Assembly (NCBI GenBank): GCA_037954325.1
Contig: JBBMNZ010000035.1
Location: 561,001-625,000, forward strand
Origin: Fistularia commersonii
Taxonomy: Eukaryota; Chordata; Actinopteri; Syngnathiformes; Fistulariidae
Length of the DNA: 64,000 nucleotides
Direction: 5' to 3'
Shown: piece by piece, positions 1 to 11,489 of the stretch
How the letters are laid out: the number at the start of each line of letters is the position of its first letter
How positions within the stretch are numbered: the first letter of the stretch is position 1
Notes under the pieces: generated by a model
What the model was told of the DNA's origin: nothing
Seen by the model: only the letters and a program-made list of their open reading frames with translations
Database searches by the model: none
Program-made: the position numbers and the translations under genes

Positions 1-169
1 ATGCGGGAAATGGAACCGATGACCTTCAAACCGGACGCACGCCTGCGCGACCAGCTAACGCCTCGGCGCGGGTTTTCCAGATCCTCTGCAAACGCAACAC
101 GGGAAAGCATGGCGGCGAGAAGATCCGCTCAGCGCTCGCAACCAGAGGACGCGTCCGCCGCCGTACGGC

Positions 170-211
<42 letters not shown>

Positions 212-569
212 GAGAACCATTTTCAATTTCCATCCCTGATTCCTGACCTCTGATAATTGGCTGGCGGGCGGCGGTGGCGGCGGCGGCCTCCTGTCACCTG
301 CAGCGAGGCGGGCCGGCCGGTGAATTATTAATAGCCGATATCATTATGTAGGCAGCGCTTGTCATAACAATCCGGCCCGGTGGAGGAAACCCAATCCTGC
401 CCCCGCCCGGCCCCGCCCCCGCCCCGCCACCGCCGCCGCCACCGCCGCCGCTCAATTATTGATACGGACTAATTGGCTACAGGATTGGCGGCCGCTGTCG
501 CTTCTGTTCCCTTCATCGCCGCCGCCGCCGCCGCTCCTCCAAGAAACAATCTGAGAAGGACCCGGAACT

Positions 570-611
<42 letters not shown>

Positions 612-762
612 GCACGGCCGTTAGCAAATTAGCAGGAGGTCAACCTCGCCCCCCCCCCCTCCACTCCTCCGTCCTCATCCACCTTTTTTCCCGTTTTCAC
701 TCAGAATTGAAGATCCTGGGTTAATTAAGAGTTGGGATGAGACGAGGAGGGCGGGTGTTTGC

Positions 763-797
<35 letters not shown>

Positions 798-1555
798 TGG
801 GTTTGTTTAACAGGAGTGGGGGGGCAGTGGGGGTTAATAGGGTTTAATTGGCCGGCGTCCGACACCTTCTTGTCCTTATTCGCTGATTTCCCGCCGACCT
901 CGTTCGCTCGCATTCCGCCCTCGGGGTCACGGGGGCGGGGCTTAACCCGCACGGGACAGCTGTCAATCATCTATGATCGCTCTGGATTGGATTAAAAATT
1001 GGTAATTATGAGGCTGTCGCCAGGATCGCTAGTCTTTCAAGAAATCGTGATATTAATGATAATGAATTATACAATCTGTTGAGTTCAGAAAATAATACAA
1101 AATAATCATTTGAAGAGTTTATGCAATTAGAATAACAATTTTTATAATCTGATGATTTACTGAAGTGTAAAATCTGACCAGGTTATTTAATAATTGATAT
1201 CATCTGATCACAAATTATATAATCTGATGAGTTATGTAATAATAATGATTGTCATCATCTGATGAGTTTAAAAAATAATTTGAATAATACTGAATTACAT
1301 TCATCTGATGAGTTTGAAAAATAACAATAATACTAAATTGTACAGTCTGATTATAGTGATGCTAATCTGTCCGGTTCAACCCTGGAGGGGGCGGAGCCGG
1401 AGGCGGGGCTTACCCTGGATCTGTCAATCTTTTTTTTTATTATTTTTTTTTTTACAATTTTGTCATTCTTCCAGATCTGAAAACTCACGAGGGCAGAATT
1501 TATGAATTATATATACAAATGTAGATATACAAACTAATAATATATATATTATCTG
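1..1555. other. Intergenic, GC-rich then AT-rich, no gene seen
   Basis: No exon could be supported. There are CA tracts at 173-208 and 571-609, a (CCG)n tract at about 767-797 and a GC box/PBX-type module at 925-969. The unique stretch at about 320-375 (TGAATTATTAATAGCC then CATTATGTAGGCAGC) and the TAATT-rich DNA at 960-1010 have the look of conserved non-coding sequence, but that cannot be tested here. From about 1020 to 1350 the DNA is AT-rich and the word ATCTGATGAGTT recurs imperfectly (near 1205, 1255 and 1300), suggesting a decayed tandem repeat. Confidence 0.5.
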
Positions 1556-1612
<57 letters not shown>

Positions 1613-1675
1613 TGTCGGCCAGTACAATGTCCAATTGCCAGGTCTCCCCATTAGGAACCTGTCCCAGGACTCACT

Positions 1676-1719
<44 letters not shown>

Positions 1720-1783
1720 CATTCACTAAGTGCATTGCCATCTTGCACTCGTCATCTTCTGCCCTCATTTGTACAAAATGGTT

Positions 1784-1826
<43 letters not shown>

Positions 1827-1849
1827 TACATACATTTCCTTCTCACACA

Positions 1850-1880
<31 letters not shown>

Positions 1881-1978
1881 GTATGCTGGCAGACATCACA
1901 CACTCCTTCACATACAGCAGCAGGCCAGTGTCAGGAAGGAGGTAAAACACATGGGATCCAGTGGGACAACTACAGCAG

Positions 1979-2025
<47 letters not shown>
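1556..2025. repeat. Cluster of five long TG/CA microsatellites
   Basis: A (TG)n tract at 1556-1611 is followed by (CA)n tracts at 1677-1717, 1787-1824, about 1840-1880 and 1981-2024, separated by 60-100 bp of unique sequence. The TG and CA blocks are inverted relative to each other and could pair. Reading frames of repeating Thr-His or Cys-Val across this block are repeat artefacts. Confidence 0.95.
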
Positions 2026-2026
<1 letters not shown>

Positions 2027-2159
2027 CTAATGCGGCCCCCCTGCCGGCCCCTGTGGAGAAGCCGTGTCACAATCAGGCGGCTCCGGGGCCCTAATCTGCT
2101 TTTTCGGGCCCCGTCGCAAACACACATCTGCATAATCGGGACGACAAGTGTGGAGGAGG

Positions 2160-2220
2160 AGGAGGGATGGAGGGATGGAGGGATGGAGGGATGGAGGGAT
2201 GGAGGGATGGAGGGATGAGT
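2160..2220 (+). repeat. (GGAT)n-type tetranucleotide array
   Basis: About seven copies of GGGATGGA follow one another. The same octamer recurs at about 9882-9915 and 33580-33600, so it is a recurrent simple sequence of this genome. Confidence 0.9.
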
Positions 2221-2324
2221 GGGGGGGAGAAGGAGACAAAGAAAAGAAGAGTGGAAGGGAAGAAGGGAGGAAGGCGAGGCCTCTTGTATGTTTGGATACT
2301 TTTCAGTCAAAAGACCTCAGTGGA

Positions 2325-2862
2325 TTTTAATCCATCCATTCATTTATCAATAAATCCATCCATCCATTCATTTATCAATAAATCCATCCACCCATCCATT
2401 TATCAATAAATCCATCTATTTATTAATAAATCCATCCATTGATTGATAAATCCATCTATTTATTAAAAAAAACATCCATCCATTTATTAATAAATCCATT
2501 CATCCATTGATTAATAAATCCATCTATTTATTGATAAATCCATCCATCCATTTATTAATAAATCCATCCATCCATTTATTAATAAATCCCTCCATTGATT
2601 GATAAATCCATTCATCCATTGATTAATAAATTCATCCATCCATTGATTAATAAATTCATCCATCCATCCATCCATTGATCAATAAATCCATCCATCCATC
2701 CATTTATCAATAAATCCATTCATCGATCCATCTATTAACAAATCCATCCATCTATAAATAAATCCATCCATCCATTTATTAATAAATCCATCTATTTATT
2801 AATAAATCCATCCATCCATCCATTGATCAATAAATCCATCCGTCCATCCATTGATCGCAGGC
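2325..2862 (+). repeat. CCAT/AATAAAT minisatellite
   Basis: Some 540 bp of variable 20-28 bp units, each a run of CCAT followed by TTATTAATAAAT or TGATTAATAAAT. The units differ in the number of CCAT steps, typical of a tetranucleotide array that became a minisatellite. Confidence 0.9.
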
Positions 2863-3109
2863 TAATCATCTTCTGAACCAACGATTGATTTATCCCAGAC
2901 ATCGACCTCTTTCATCTCAGAGCTTCAAACACGAGTGTTAGTTTTGAACTTCCAGCGACAACATCAACAATCAATATGCGGATCGATCAGATAGATTAGC
3001 AACAAAGGCTTTGATCCTTTTTTATAAATATAAACAACATGTATAATTTTATATAATTGGATTCGTGTTTGACTCTTTATCCAGGCTGGGAGATTGAGCA
3101 GAGAGAGTC

Positions 3110-3188
<79 letters not shown>

Positions 3189-3339
3189 ACACACCTTCTC
3201 CAGTGTGATCTCACACCCAAAGTGCATGATGGAAATGAAGGTGAAGGTGATGAAGCTCCTCTTGTCCGTCAGCGACGGTGATGCATCCCATAAACTCCAC
3301 GCTCCCGGTCGTCATGACGACCCCGTGAAGGACCAGATG

Positions 3340-3373
<34 letters not shown>

Positions 3374-3528
3374 TGGACTCACCGGGTTCTTCAAGGTGTG
3401 TTCAAGGAACCTGGAGCTTTTCCATCCGACAGGGACGGCTGTTCCTGAACGCCTCACAGGACCGCTGAGGGGGCGGAGCTTAACCAGCTGTCAATCATCC
3501 AGCCGATCACCCTGTCACTCAAGAACCT
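2863..3528. repeat. Unique spacer with two TG tracts
   Basis: No gene seen. A pure (TG)n of about 80 bp lies at 3113-3192, one of the longest in the window, and a second at 3341-3372. A GC box plus CTGTCAATCA module sits at 3469-3497. Confidence 0.7.
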
Positions 3529-3893
3529 GGAGAACCCAGATGGGAGAACATGGAGAACCCAGGCAGAAGAACATGGAGAACCCAGATGGGAGAACATGGA
3601 GAACCCAGGGAGGAGAACATGGAGAACCCAAGGAGGAGCGCATGAAGAACCCAGATGGGAGAACATGGAGAACCCAAGCAGGAGAACATGGAGAACCCAG
3701 GCAGAAGAACATGGAGGACCCAAGCAGGAGAACATGAAGAACCCAGATGGGAGAACATGGAGAACCCAGGAAGGAGAACATGGAGAACCCAAGGAGGAGA
3801 GAATGGAGAACCCAGATGGGAGTACATGAAGAACCCAGGGAGGAGAACATGGAGAACCCAGGGAGGAGAACATGGAGAGAACCAGTGGAACTC
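3529..3893 (+). repeat. 23-bp minisatellite with GGAGAACC core
   Basis: About 15 units of 23 bp with the pattern AGAACATGGAGAACCCAG plus a variable five-base end (ATGGG, GCAGA, GGAGG, CAAGG). Because 23 is not a multiple of three, each frame cycles through a 23-residue period and stays open on both strands. None of these frames looks like a real protein. The core matches the 37-bp array at 25.6 kb. Confidence 0.95.
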
Positions 3894-4499
3894 TGGGGGA
3901 GAACCAGCATCTCCATCCTGGTCTCCAGTCCCGGCGGCGTCGGCTCACCCCGGGTTCCTTCAGGTTCTTCTGGAGGTTCCACCCTGCTGGACGGTGGGGG
4001 GGGAACATCACCATGGTAACCACAATCCAAACCTGGAATCCTTAACCAGAGTTCCAATTAACTGGATTAATCATAACAGGACGGCGGCGTCTCAAGCTCC
4101 GCCCACTCCCCCGCCCAGCGACCAATCCCCTGCTCCGACGGAACCTTCCAGATCTACAAGGTCACCCGAGCTGACGGATTAGAATCCCGACGCGTCTCTG
4201 AACGTTTTGACCTCCGTCCGACGTGATTGGTTCGTCCTTCCAGCCCATCACATGCAGATGTATTCCGGACGCCTCCTTAGCAAACCAGGCGCCGCGCCGG
4301 GTTCGAGACCCCGGCCCGTGCGGGCGGGCGTGCGGGCGGGGGGGGCGGGGCTAATTGATGGCGCCTTTAAAATTCCCAGCGAGGACCAATCAGGGCTTCC
4401 ATCCCGGGTGCAGGAGGTGCAGAGCAGGAGAAGGACTTCTCCACCACCTCCTCCTCTGAAGCTCCGAGTTCCGTTTAACCCCTGAAGCTCCGCCTCCCG

Positions 4500-4541
4500 T
4501 GTAATTACATGTAATTACATGTAATTACATGTAATTACATG
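4500..4541 (+). repeat. 10-bp tandem array of TAATTA palindromes
   Basis: Four perfect copies of GTAATTACAT. Each carries the homeodomain core TAATTA inside the palindrome ATGTAATTACAT, with a spacing close to one helical turn. Confidence 0.95.
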
Positions 4542-4551
4542 CAGCTCGTTC

Positions 4552-4836
4552 TCAGCGCTGTTGTTCCTGTATGCAAACTTCACCACATGTTTCTTGGATC
4601 TCCTGCATGTTCTTCATCTGGTCCTTTGCTCTCCTCATGTCATCATTACACTCTGTCTTCCAGAGGACGTCTGCAGGTCCACCAGATGGCTTTGTGTCAT
4701 CGTATCTAGAAGAAGACGGAGATGTTCTCCTGGACTCCAATGCCAGGACGGTGAAGATCAGGAGGCCGAGGGTGGACAGCAGAACCTGGTTCCTGTGGAC
4801 GGATCTAAACGGAACAGGACCTCCAACTAGCTGCAT
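4552..4836 (-). CDS. Possible exon of a type II membrane protein, unassigned
   Basis: I do not recognise this frame, but it reads more like protein than the surrounding DNA. From an ATG at 4834-4836 there are about 17 residues, then a hydrophobic segment (residues about 19-34, VLLSTLGLLIFTVLAL), a Ser/Lys-rich stalk, and a charged helix-prone stretch with three cysteines (ECNDDMRRAKDQM onward) ending at TGA. That order suits a type II single-pass protein with a coiled-coil stalk. The frame is also open for about 15 codons upstream of the ATG, and a GTGAAG donor-like site lies near the 3' end, so it could be an internal exon. Part of it recurs at about 5100-5145, so a decayed duplicated gene or repeat is an alternative. 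Confidence 0.25.
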   Translation of the reverse strand: MQLVGGPVPFRSVHRNQVLLSTLGLLIFTVLALESRRTSPSSSRYDDTKPSGGPADVLWKTECNDDMRRAKDQMKNMQEIQETCGEVCIQEQQR

Positions 4837-5400
4837 ACCAGGACCACCACCATCCTGGTAGGAGATCAGAACATCTCCTCTTCACTATTACCGTGTCGTG
4901 ACACTTTGTCCACTGAACACCTTCATATCGTCGCGTGAAGAAGATGTCGCTCTGCTGGTCGGAGAGATTCTGGATTCCAGCCGGCTGCCAAGACATCGTA
5001 GGTCCTTCAAGTGAAGAGCGAAGGACCGAAGGTGGACCCTTGTGGACCGCCGTTCCTCAGATGAAGAGGTATCACCTTGGTGAGGGCTGATGTTCTCTGT
5101 GCAAACCCAGTAGAACCAGGTTCCTGTGGACGGATCCAAACGTGAAGATGGCATACCTTCAACCGCTCCAAAAGACCCAACTGCAACCAGCCGCTAGCTT
5201 GTGCTACCACTTCCCTAGCGTGAGATCGGAACATCACGATACACGAGCCAGATCTTTTGGGGTCCCACATGACATCCGGCAGTGGAGCTCCACCTCTGAA
5301 CCCCCAAATCCACCCAAACCCCCAAACCCAGTTGCCCCCTCATGGAGCAAGCCGGCCCTCGGGGTACGCGGCTAGCGTGGGTTAGTGGACCAGCTATTTG
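4837..5400. other. Unique DNA with partial duplicate of the 4.8-kb frame
   Basis: No gene assigned. On the minus strand about 5105-5145 repeats the start of the 4552-4836 frame (shared GGATCCGTCCACAGGAACC) but then diverges. The remainder carries no supported feature. Confidence 0.4.
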
Positions 5401-5460
5401 TGCACGTGTGCATGTGCGTGAATGTGCGTTACAGAGGGCGGGGGTGTGTGTGGTGGTGGT

Positions 5461-5465
5461 GGGGG

Positions 5466-5505
<40 letters not shown>

Positions 5506-5725
5506 GGGGGGGGGGTGTTCCCCCAACGGGACGCATTAACAAGCCCATCAAGTTAAATGTAGCCCCTGCATTACCTAATGTACCAGCCCTTCACCAGCAG
5601 TATAGGAGACAGCAGCATCCATTATTGATCAGATGGAGCTTCGCCTCTGAAGCTGGAAGCCGGGTGGAGGGGGGGGGGGGGGGCAAGAAGGCGGGGGGGG
5701 GCAAGAAGGCGGGGGGGGGGGGTAA
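5461..5725. repeat. TG tract and G-rich low-complexity block
   Basis: A (TG)n tract at about 5471-5502 is followed by runs of G at 5506-5516 and, with AAGAAGGC spacers, at 5670-5722. On the plus strand the second block has several consecutive G runs, suitable for G-quadruplex formation. Confidence 0.85.
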
Positions 5726-6051
5726 AGGGGTGGGGGGTGTTGTAAGAATGATATGAGATGAAGGGTTGATTATTTGGACTTTTGTCTTTGCCCCTTCATC
5801 TTCCTGCCTCTGAATTATCTTCACTCCTTGTCATCTTCTAGTCATGCTTCTCCACCCGTCTCCACCCCCGAACCTTAAAACCTCCATCCAACTGTTTGCA
5901 GATGCTTTACGAGCCCATCTCACGCCGCCGCCATCAGCAGCTAACGGAGAGCGCGTCGCGTCCGCATCCTCGGCGTCTTTTCCTTTTAATCCTGCTGCAG
6001 TCTGATCCTTCTGCCGTCCTTCGCTCCTCCATCATCCTCCACCTCCTCCTC

Positions 6052-6193
6052 CCTGGTGAGGAGCCTAATCTCCACTCATGTAGAGGAATTTGAATTTCAC
6101 AGGGAGTCATTGGAGATTTGTTTTTTTTCTGGGTTTGGGTAAAGAGACGAGTCTTTGCGCTTCTTTTTGTTTGTGCTCCGATCCTCAGATTCC
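6052..6193 (+). other. Possible 5'UTR intron upstream of the 6334 ATG
   Basis: CCTCCCTG|GTGAGG at about 6054 reads as a donor and GCTCCGATCCTCAG at about 6175-6188 as an acceptor. Together they would remove an intron of about 135 bp and leave a polypyrimidine-rich leader ahead of the ATG at 6334. This is inference from consensus only. Confidence 0.2.
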
Positions 6194-6333
6194 CCCCTTC
6201 CTCCTCCTCCTCCTCGGCCTCCACCACCACCACCACCACCACCTCCTCCTCCTCCTCCATCTCCTCCTCCTCCTCCTCCCCGGAGTGATTAAGTTCAGGC
6301 TGCCGTCGGAGCCGAGAGCAGAAAATAAGAAAA

Positions 6334-6408
6334 ATGGGGTTTGCGATATTTGTTTGGCTTCTTCTGCCATCGGCTGCCGGGCTCGGAGTCGGGAATCAAA
6401 CCCGACAC
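6334..6408 (+). CDS. Candidate first coding exon with signal peptide, unassigned
   Basis: The ATG at 6334 has A at -3 and G at +4. It opens 25 codons with a classical secretory leader: a short N-terminus, the hydrophobic core FAIFVWLLLPSAAG, then GLGVGNQTRH containing a possible N-glycosylation site (NQT). The frame meets a consensus donor GTATGT at 6409 in phase 0. Beyond the donor the frame becomes Arg-rich and unlike protein, as expected of intron. No downstream plus-strand exon was recognised in the window, so the gene, if real, has a long first intron or the call is wrong. A secreted or single-pass membrane protein would be predicted. I cannot name it. Confidence 0.3.
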
Positions 6409-6949
6409 GTATGTCGAGTCCAAGAGCTTCTGCGGCCCAGAAGGTTCCGGCGTTCCGTCTGCGCCAATTGGCCTCGACTCAGGAGACGAGGTTGGAGAAC
6501 CCCAGCTGGGAGCGACATCTGCCCGCAGAAGAACATCTCAGCGACGGACTTCCAGATCGGGCAGAAGTCTGGCTCCCGAGGAGGAGATCTGGCCAAGATG
6601 CGCGGAGAACATCTGGATCGGCAAGTATCTCAGAGGACGTTCCCGGAGGTACGTTCTCCTGGCCGGGAGAAGATCTCCGCCGTCCAAACAGCAAGAACCG
6701 ATTCGCACAATCGGATCCAACAAGTTCAAAGAGTGTCGGAGTCCACATGGAGGAACGTCTGTGGAACCATCTCAGAGGAGGGTGGAAGCCGCCGGAGAAC
6801 GGTACCGTCGGACCAGACGGACCGGACGGCTCGTCCAATCACCGGCTTAAGTTGCTTCAAAGCTCCGCCCCCTTCGCCCGCTTTGTACAGAAATCCAATC
6901 GGCGTCCTCACCTTGGAGCGAGAAGGTTCCCGGTTCTGATCTGATGATG

Positions 6950-7050
6950 CGCCTCGGTTCTCCAGCCTGGGTTCTCCATTCTTGGTTCTCCAGCCTGGGT
7001 TCTCCAGCTTGAGTTCTCCAGCTTGGGTTCTCCGGCTATCTTCCTCCCAG
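6950..7050 (-). repeat. Short GGAGAACC(C)AGG repeat cluster
   Basis: On the plus strand the words GGTTCTCCAGCCTGGG and AGTTCTCCAGCTTGGG recur about six times. They are the reverse complement of the core used in the 23-bp and 37-bp minisatellites. Confidence 0.8.
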
Positions 7051-7425
7051 CGTCCAGAAACAGACAGCAGGTCCACTGAAGGTCCAGCCTCTGGAGAACA
7101 AGAAGGTGAATATTGATTGACAACTCTCGGACATTAGCAGCTTAGCACGCCGCCATCAGGGTTCTTTAGCGTTAGCGGCAGAAGCTAAGAGGAACCGACA
7201 CAACGAGACACAGGCGGGGCGGCAGGGGGCGGGGCAGGGAGCCCATTGGACGAGAGCGGATGATTGACAGGCGAGGCGCCGCCGGTTGCCGGGGGAAACG
7301 GAGGGGAGCCGGCCGGCGGACGGGAAGCGGCCATGTTTACCCAGAACTGTCGTTGTTGTTGTTCACGGTTTCTCCAGATCCGTCCGGTTTTAACTCACTG
7401 CCGCGCAGTTTCCGTCCTGCCGCCG

Positions 7426-7458
<33 letters not shown>

Positions 7459-8333
7459 TAACCAGAGTCGACCAGCGGAGGAGGCTGAATTATTGATGGT
7501 GTTTCAGTGCGGAACCGTGTGACAGCTAGCTTTAATTTCCCATTTAGCCGGCGGAATAAGGAGAGACAACGGCGTGCTAACTGGTCGATAGCGCGTAGCA
7601 TCGGGCGCTAATGCAGAGGAAATGGCGGGCTAATGCAGGACGATCTGATTCGCGCACGCTTTTCAGAATAAAAAGGCTGGCGAAGCGAAGGAGGGCGTGC
7701 ACGCCCGTCTCTGGAGGACCTGATGCTAGAAGGTCTCTAACCAGGACAGGAACTTTATCGACAAAAACACAACGGCCGAACACAGAAGGAGTAGCGTTAG
7801 CGCCATGACATCTGGCTGTCCTTCATAATTCAAAATAAAGATTGTTTGGAAACCCTGGATCTAAAAGGGTTCAGTCTTGCCTCACTCCTTCATTCATCCA
7901 CACGTCTGGACATCAAGGGTCTCCATGAACCTCCACCATGGAGGACCTCCTGTGGGAATCCAAGCAGGGATCTCCTGAAGAAGGTCCCCATCGGAGATGT
8001 TTATTTCTGTTTATCTAGAAAGAAAGAAGGAGTTTGATGCCAAGCGCTTTTCTGAAGGTTCTCCTATTGAATCTCCGGTTCCTCGGTTCCTCGCCGTCTC
8101 GCCGGGAAATGAATAAAGAAGAAAAAGCGAGGTGTGTTTTGAGGTGGACCTCCCCGAGGAGAAGCAGGAGGAGGCCCGATAAAGAATGGAGGAGCTGGTT
8201 TTGGTTCTGGTCCCGGCGGCCCATCGACCCGAGCGGCGCCGGCGGAGCCCCAGCGCCTCGCTCACAATTAATTGTGCATGTGATCGATGTTCAACCAGAG
8301 ATCAATAGACGCTGCGCTCCGCCTCTGTCTTCT

Positions 8334-8375
<42 letters not shown>

Positions 8376-8787
8376 CATTCCCCTCATCTTTTTTGCTTTT
8401 TTTTTGTTCTGGATCTGGTCTGTTGTTGTTTCCATGTGTATTTTTGCAGGCCGGCGCTGCGTTTGAGGCCCGTGGGGTTCTGGAGTTCTCCTGGTGGAGG
8501 GTTCCACACCGTGGGTTCCTGGTGGAGAACATGGACGTTAACCTGAGATCACGGAGAGTTCACAGCTCACAGGAGATACATGGAGTGAAACATCTCAGCG
8601 CCGCCTTCTCCAGCCTGGGTTCCTTCCATGATGGAGAACATTGAGAAGATGGAGAACCTGAAGATGGGGGTTCATGTGTGTTAAAAATGGATGAGTTGTA
8701 ACATTTTTGCAGTGAGGTAAGAATGTTGTCATGAGTGTGTGTGTGTGTGTGTGTGTGTGTATGAGCACATGAGCCATTTATAGGTCT

Positions 8788-8825
<38 letters not shown>

Positions 8826-8880
8826 GTGGCACTCAGAAGAGTGTGAGATGCATGACGTGGTTGGACCTGGCAGCCGAGGG

Positions 8881-8929
<49 letters not shown>

Positions 8930-9500
8930 CTCTGTTTACCTTCTCCAGGTGAAGTCCTCTCAAGGCCTTGGTGAACCAGACGGACCCCCTGGACCCTCAT
9001 GGAACCAGAACCTGGTGAGGAACCCCGACCCTGCTAAGGAACAGCAGAAGACCTACAGACCAGGTCCTCCTGATGGACCACAATCTGGTTCTGAAGGTCC
9101 ACAGATGTGTGATCACCAGAGGTGGTCCTCCAGAGAAGCTCCTCCACACTTGGAGGTCATCTCCTGATCTTGGCTCATCTGACTCCAGCGAACCACCGCC
9201 GGTGAAGGACCTTACATCTGCTCCCAGGAAGCTCCAGAAGGTTCCATGGGTTCCTCAGGCAGGTCTGCTGAAGAGATAATTGCACTTAACTACTATAAAT
9301 GTAATTACTATGTAATTAACATCACATGCTTCACTCCATTGCTTTCTCTGCAGTGATTGGACGAGAGGCAGGTCAACCTCTGACCAATCACACGCACCTT
9401 CAGTGTTTGCAGACATCGACCTGAACGTTCAAGAAGGTTCCTGGTTCCGATCCACACCTCACAGGGTTCTCCTGTGTTTGTGAAGAACATCTCCACACCT
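7051..9500. other. Intergenic, no supported gene
   Basis: TG/CA tracts lie at 7428-7456, 8335-8374, 8732-8762 (TG), 8788-8822 (CA) and 8885-8928 (TG). TGATTGACAG occurs at 7261 next to a GC box. Acceptor-like sites at 8445 and 8948 are followed by frames I do not recognise. Confidence 0.5.
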
Positions 9501-9507
9501 GACACTG

Positions 9508-9571
9508 TGATTGACAGGCCACCACCAGGGTGAGACCCCGCCTCCTGTCCCAGGGACCGACGTGATTGGCT
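9508..9571 (-). promoter_or_regulatory. CCAAT / GC box / PBX-type module
   Basis: Read on the minus strand: AGCCAATCA, then GGCGGGGTCTCACC, then CTGTCAATCA, with 64 bp end to end. It matches the layout of the copies at 12.2, 26.2, 27.7, 32.3 and 40.3 kb. Confidence 0.55.
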
Positions 9572-9616
9572 CCCTGAGACCCAGTGGGCGGGGTTTCAAA
9601 TGTAGACTACATCTAC

Positions 9617-9690
9617 CAGATAGATAGATAGATAGATAGATGGATGGATGGATGGATGGATGGATGGATGGATGGATGGATGGATGGATG

Positions 9691-9758
<68 letters not shown>
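9617..9758 (+). repeat. Compound (GATA)n/(GATG)n microsatellite
   Basis: A GATA run, a GGAT/GATG run of about 50 bp, then a longer GATA run make about 140 bp of compound tetranucleotide repeat. Confidence 0.95.
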
Positions 9759-9759
<1 letters not shown>

Positions 9760-10044
9760 CCCATGCTAACAGCTAACAGGCTAACTAGCTGGAGGTTCGG
9801 TGTCTCTGCTGGAGGACGCAGAGGCCGGGTCCGGGAAAAAGACAAGAAAAGAAAAGAAAGAAGGCACCGGGAGACAAAGGGAGGGATGGAGGGATGGAGG
9901 GATGGAGGGATGGAGGAGGAAGAGGGAGAAGAAGGAGGACAAGGCTCCTCACTCAGCTACAGGAAGGCAATTAATAATTTACATCATCTGTCACTGCGCG
10001 CTCCACTGGACCACTCAGCAAACAGCAGCCGTAATTTAAGGCAC

Positions 10045-10085
<41 letters not shown>

Positions 10086-11374
10086 AAACACACACACACA
10101 CACACACAAAGTGAAAAAACAGAAAAGGCCTGCGTGCGAGCAGCTGCATGAATGCGTTCACCAACCCGCCACGGTGGCATGCTAGCGGCGGGCGGCGTGC
10201 AGCGGCGTGCAGCGGCGTTTCCCTGCGCCTCCACTTCCTGCGCCCCCAAAAAACAGAAGGCGGCCTCGCAGCCCAGATCAAATGGCGGCGGCGCCCCCGC
10301 TCCCGTGTTTAATCGCCGCCGTTTGTCGGGGCGGAGGGGGGTCGACGACTCCTTTTGTCTCGGCGGCGGCCATGTTAAATTCATGCGGCGTGTCGCCGGC
10401 TAGCTAGCGGCGGCGCTACGGTAAATATTTGATTCGGTTCCCATCCGTCTGGAGATGGAGGCGGGGTGACGCCGCGGCGGCCATGATAAATTTACGACGT
10501 TTGTTTTGGTGAGTAAGAACCCGCAAATAGGATGGCGGGGAGTCAGAGTTGAGTCATAACACAAGGGAGGCGGGGCCAGAAAGGGGCGTGGCTGGAGAGG
10601 GGCGTGGCTAGAGAGGGGCGTGTCTTGAAGGCCGGGGGCGGGGCTTGTTTTCGCAGTCAAAACAAAGATCGGTATGAAAGTTTAATCGTATATAAAGATC
10701 TATTACTGATTTATAACCTGCGCCGCCGAGGGGGCGTGGGGGGGGTTCTCACGTTCTCCTCGCGCCCGTGCGGGTTCTCTACGGTTCTCCACCTCATGCC
10801 CACCAATAAAAAGACGTTGTTGTTAGTTAGCATTTTAGCGGTGTGTCATTACAATGTTCTCCATCCTGCTGTCAGAAGGTGGTTGAGTCTCAGGTGTTCC
10901 ATCTCCACGTTTCCACCTGAGTGTGTTTCCAATCCCAGCTGGGAGAAGATCCACACACACACACACTCACCACCGCTCCAGGTGTGTGTGTGTGTGTGTG
11001 TGTTTTGGAGTGTGAAATTGAGATCGTCTCCTGAACGCCGTCCAGATGCAAATGACGCGTTTCAATTTTTCCTACTTTTTCCCGGGCTCTTGAACTCATC
11101 ACATCCGGGGCGAGGAGCTGATTGGTCGGACGTGTCAGCTGACCATCTGCCCACCAAGCAAACACTAATAACCTTCTAGACGTCCCTGTTCCTCCTCTTG
11201 TTCCTCCTCATGGAGAATTCAGCCGCTGACACCATCAACCTTCTCCTCACCTCAGACATGCATGATGTCATCTCGCCGTGATGTCATCTTCAGGACGGTC
11301 ACCCTGGTGACGCTTCTACAGTCTTCATCTTCCACGAGGAGCTCCTCAGACCCGGTCACCTGGAAGGAGGAGAA
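9759..11374. other. Intergenic, no supported gene
   Basis: CA tract at 10047-10108. At about 10576-10625 the word GGGGCGTGGCT, a CACCC/KLF-type box, is repeated three times at about 18-bp spacing and followed by GGGGCGGGGC. CpG-containing GC-rich DNA spans about 10180-10500. No exon recognised. Confidence 0.5.
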
Positions 11375-11428
11375 GATGATGATGAAGATGATGAAGATGG
11401 AGATGATGATGGAGATCATGGAGATGAA

Positions 11429-11489
<61 letters not shown>

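Noticed and set aside
3454..4182. Frames of 100-190 codons on both strands
   Set aside because: Products of the 23-bp minisatellite.
6090..6944. 284-codon plus-strand frame
   Set aside because: Low-complexity His/Leu start then Arg-rich sequence without homology; the frame starting at 6334 has a better leader and a donor.
8950..9025. Collagen-like GEPDGPPGPS between acceptor- and donor-like sites
   Set aside because: Only one Gly-X-Y-like run, no neighbouring collagen exon, and GGACC-rich simple sequence explains it.
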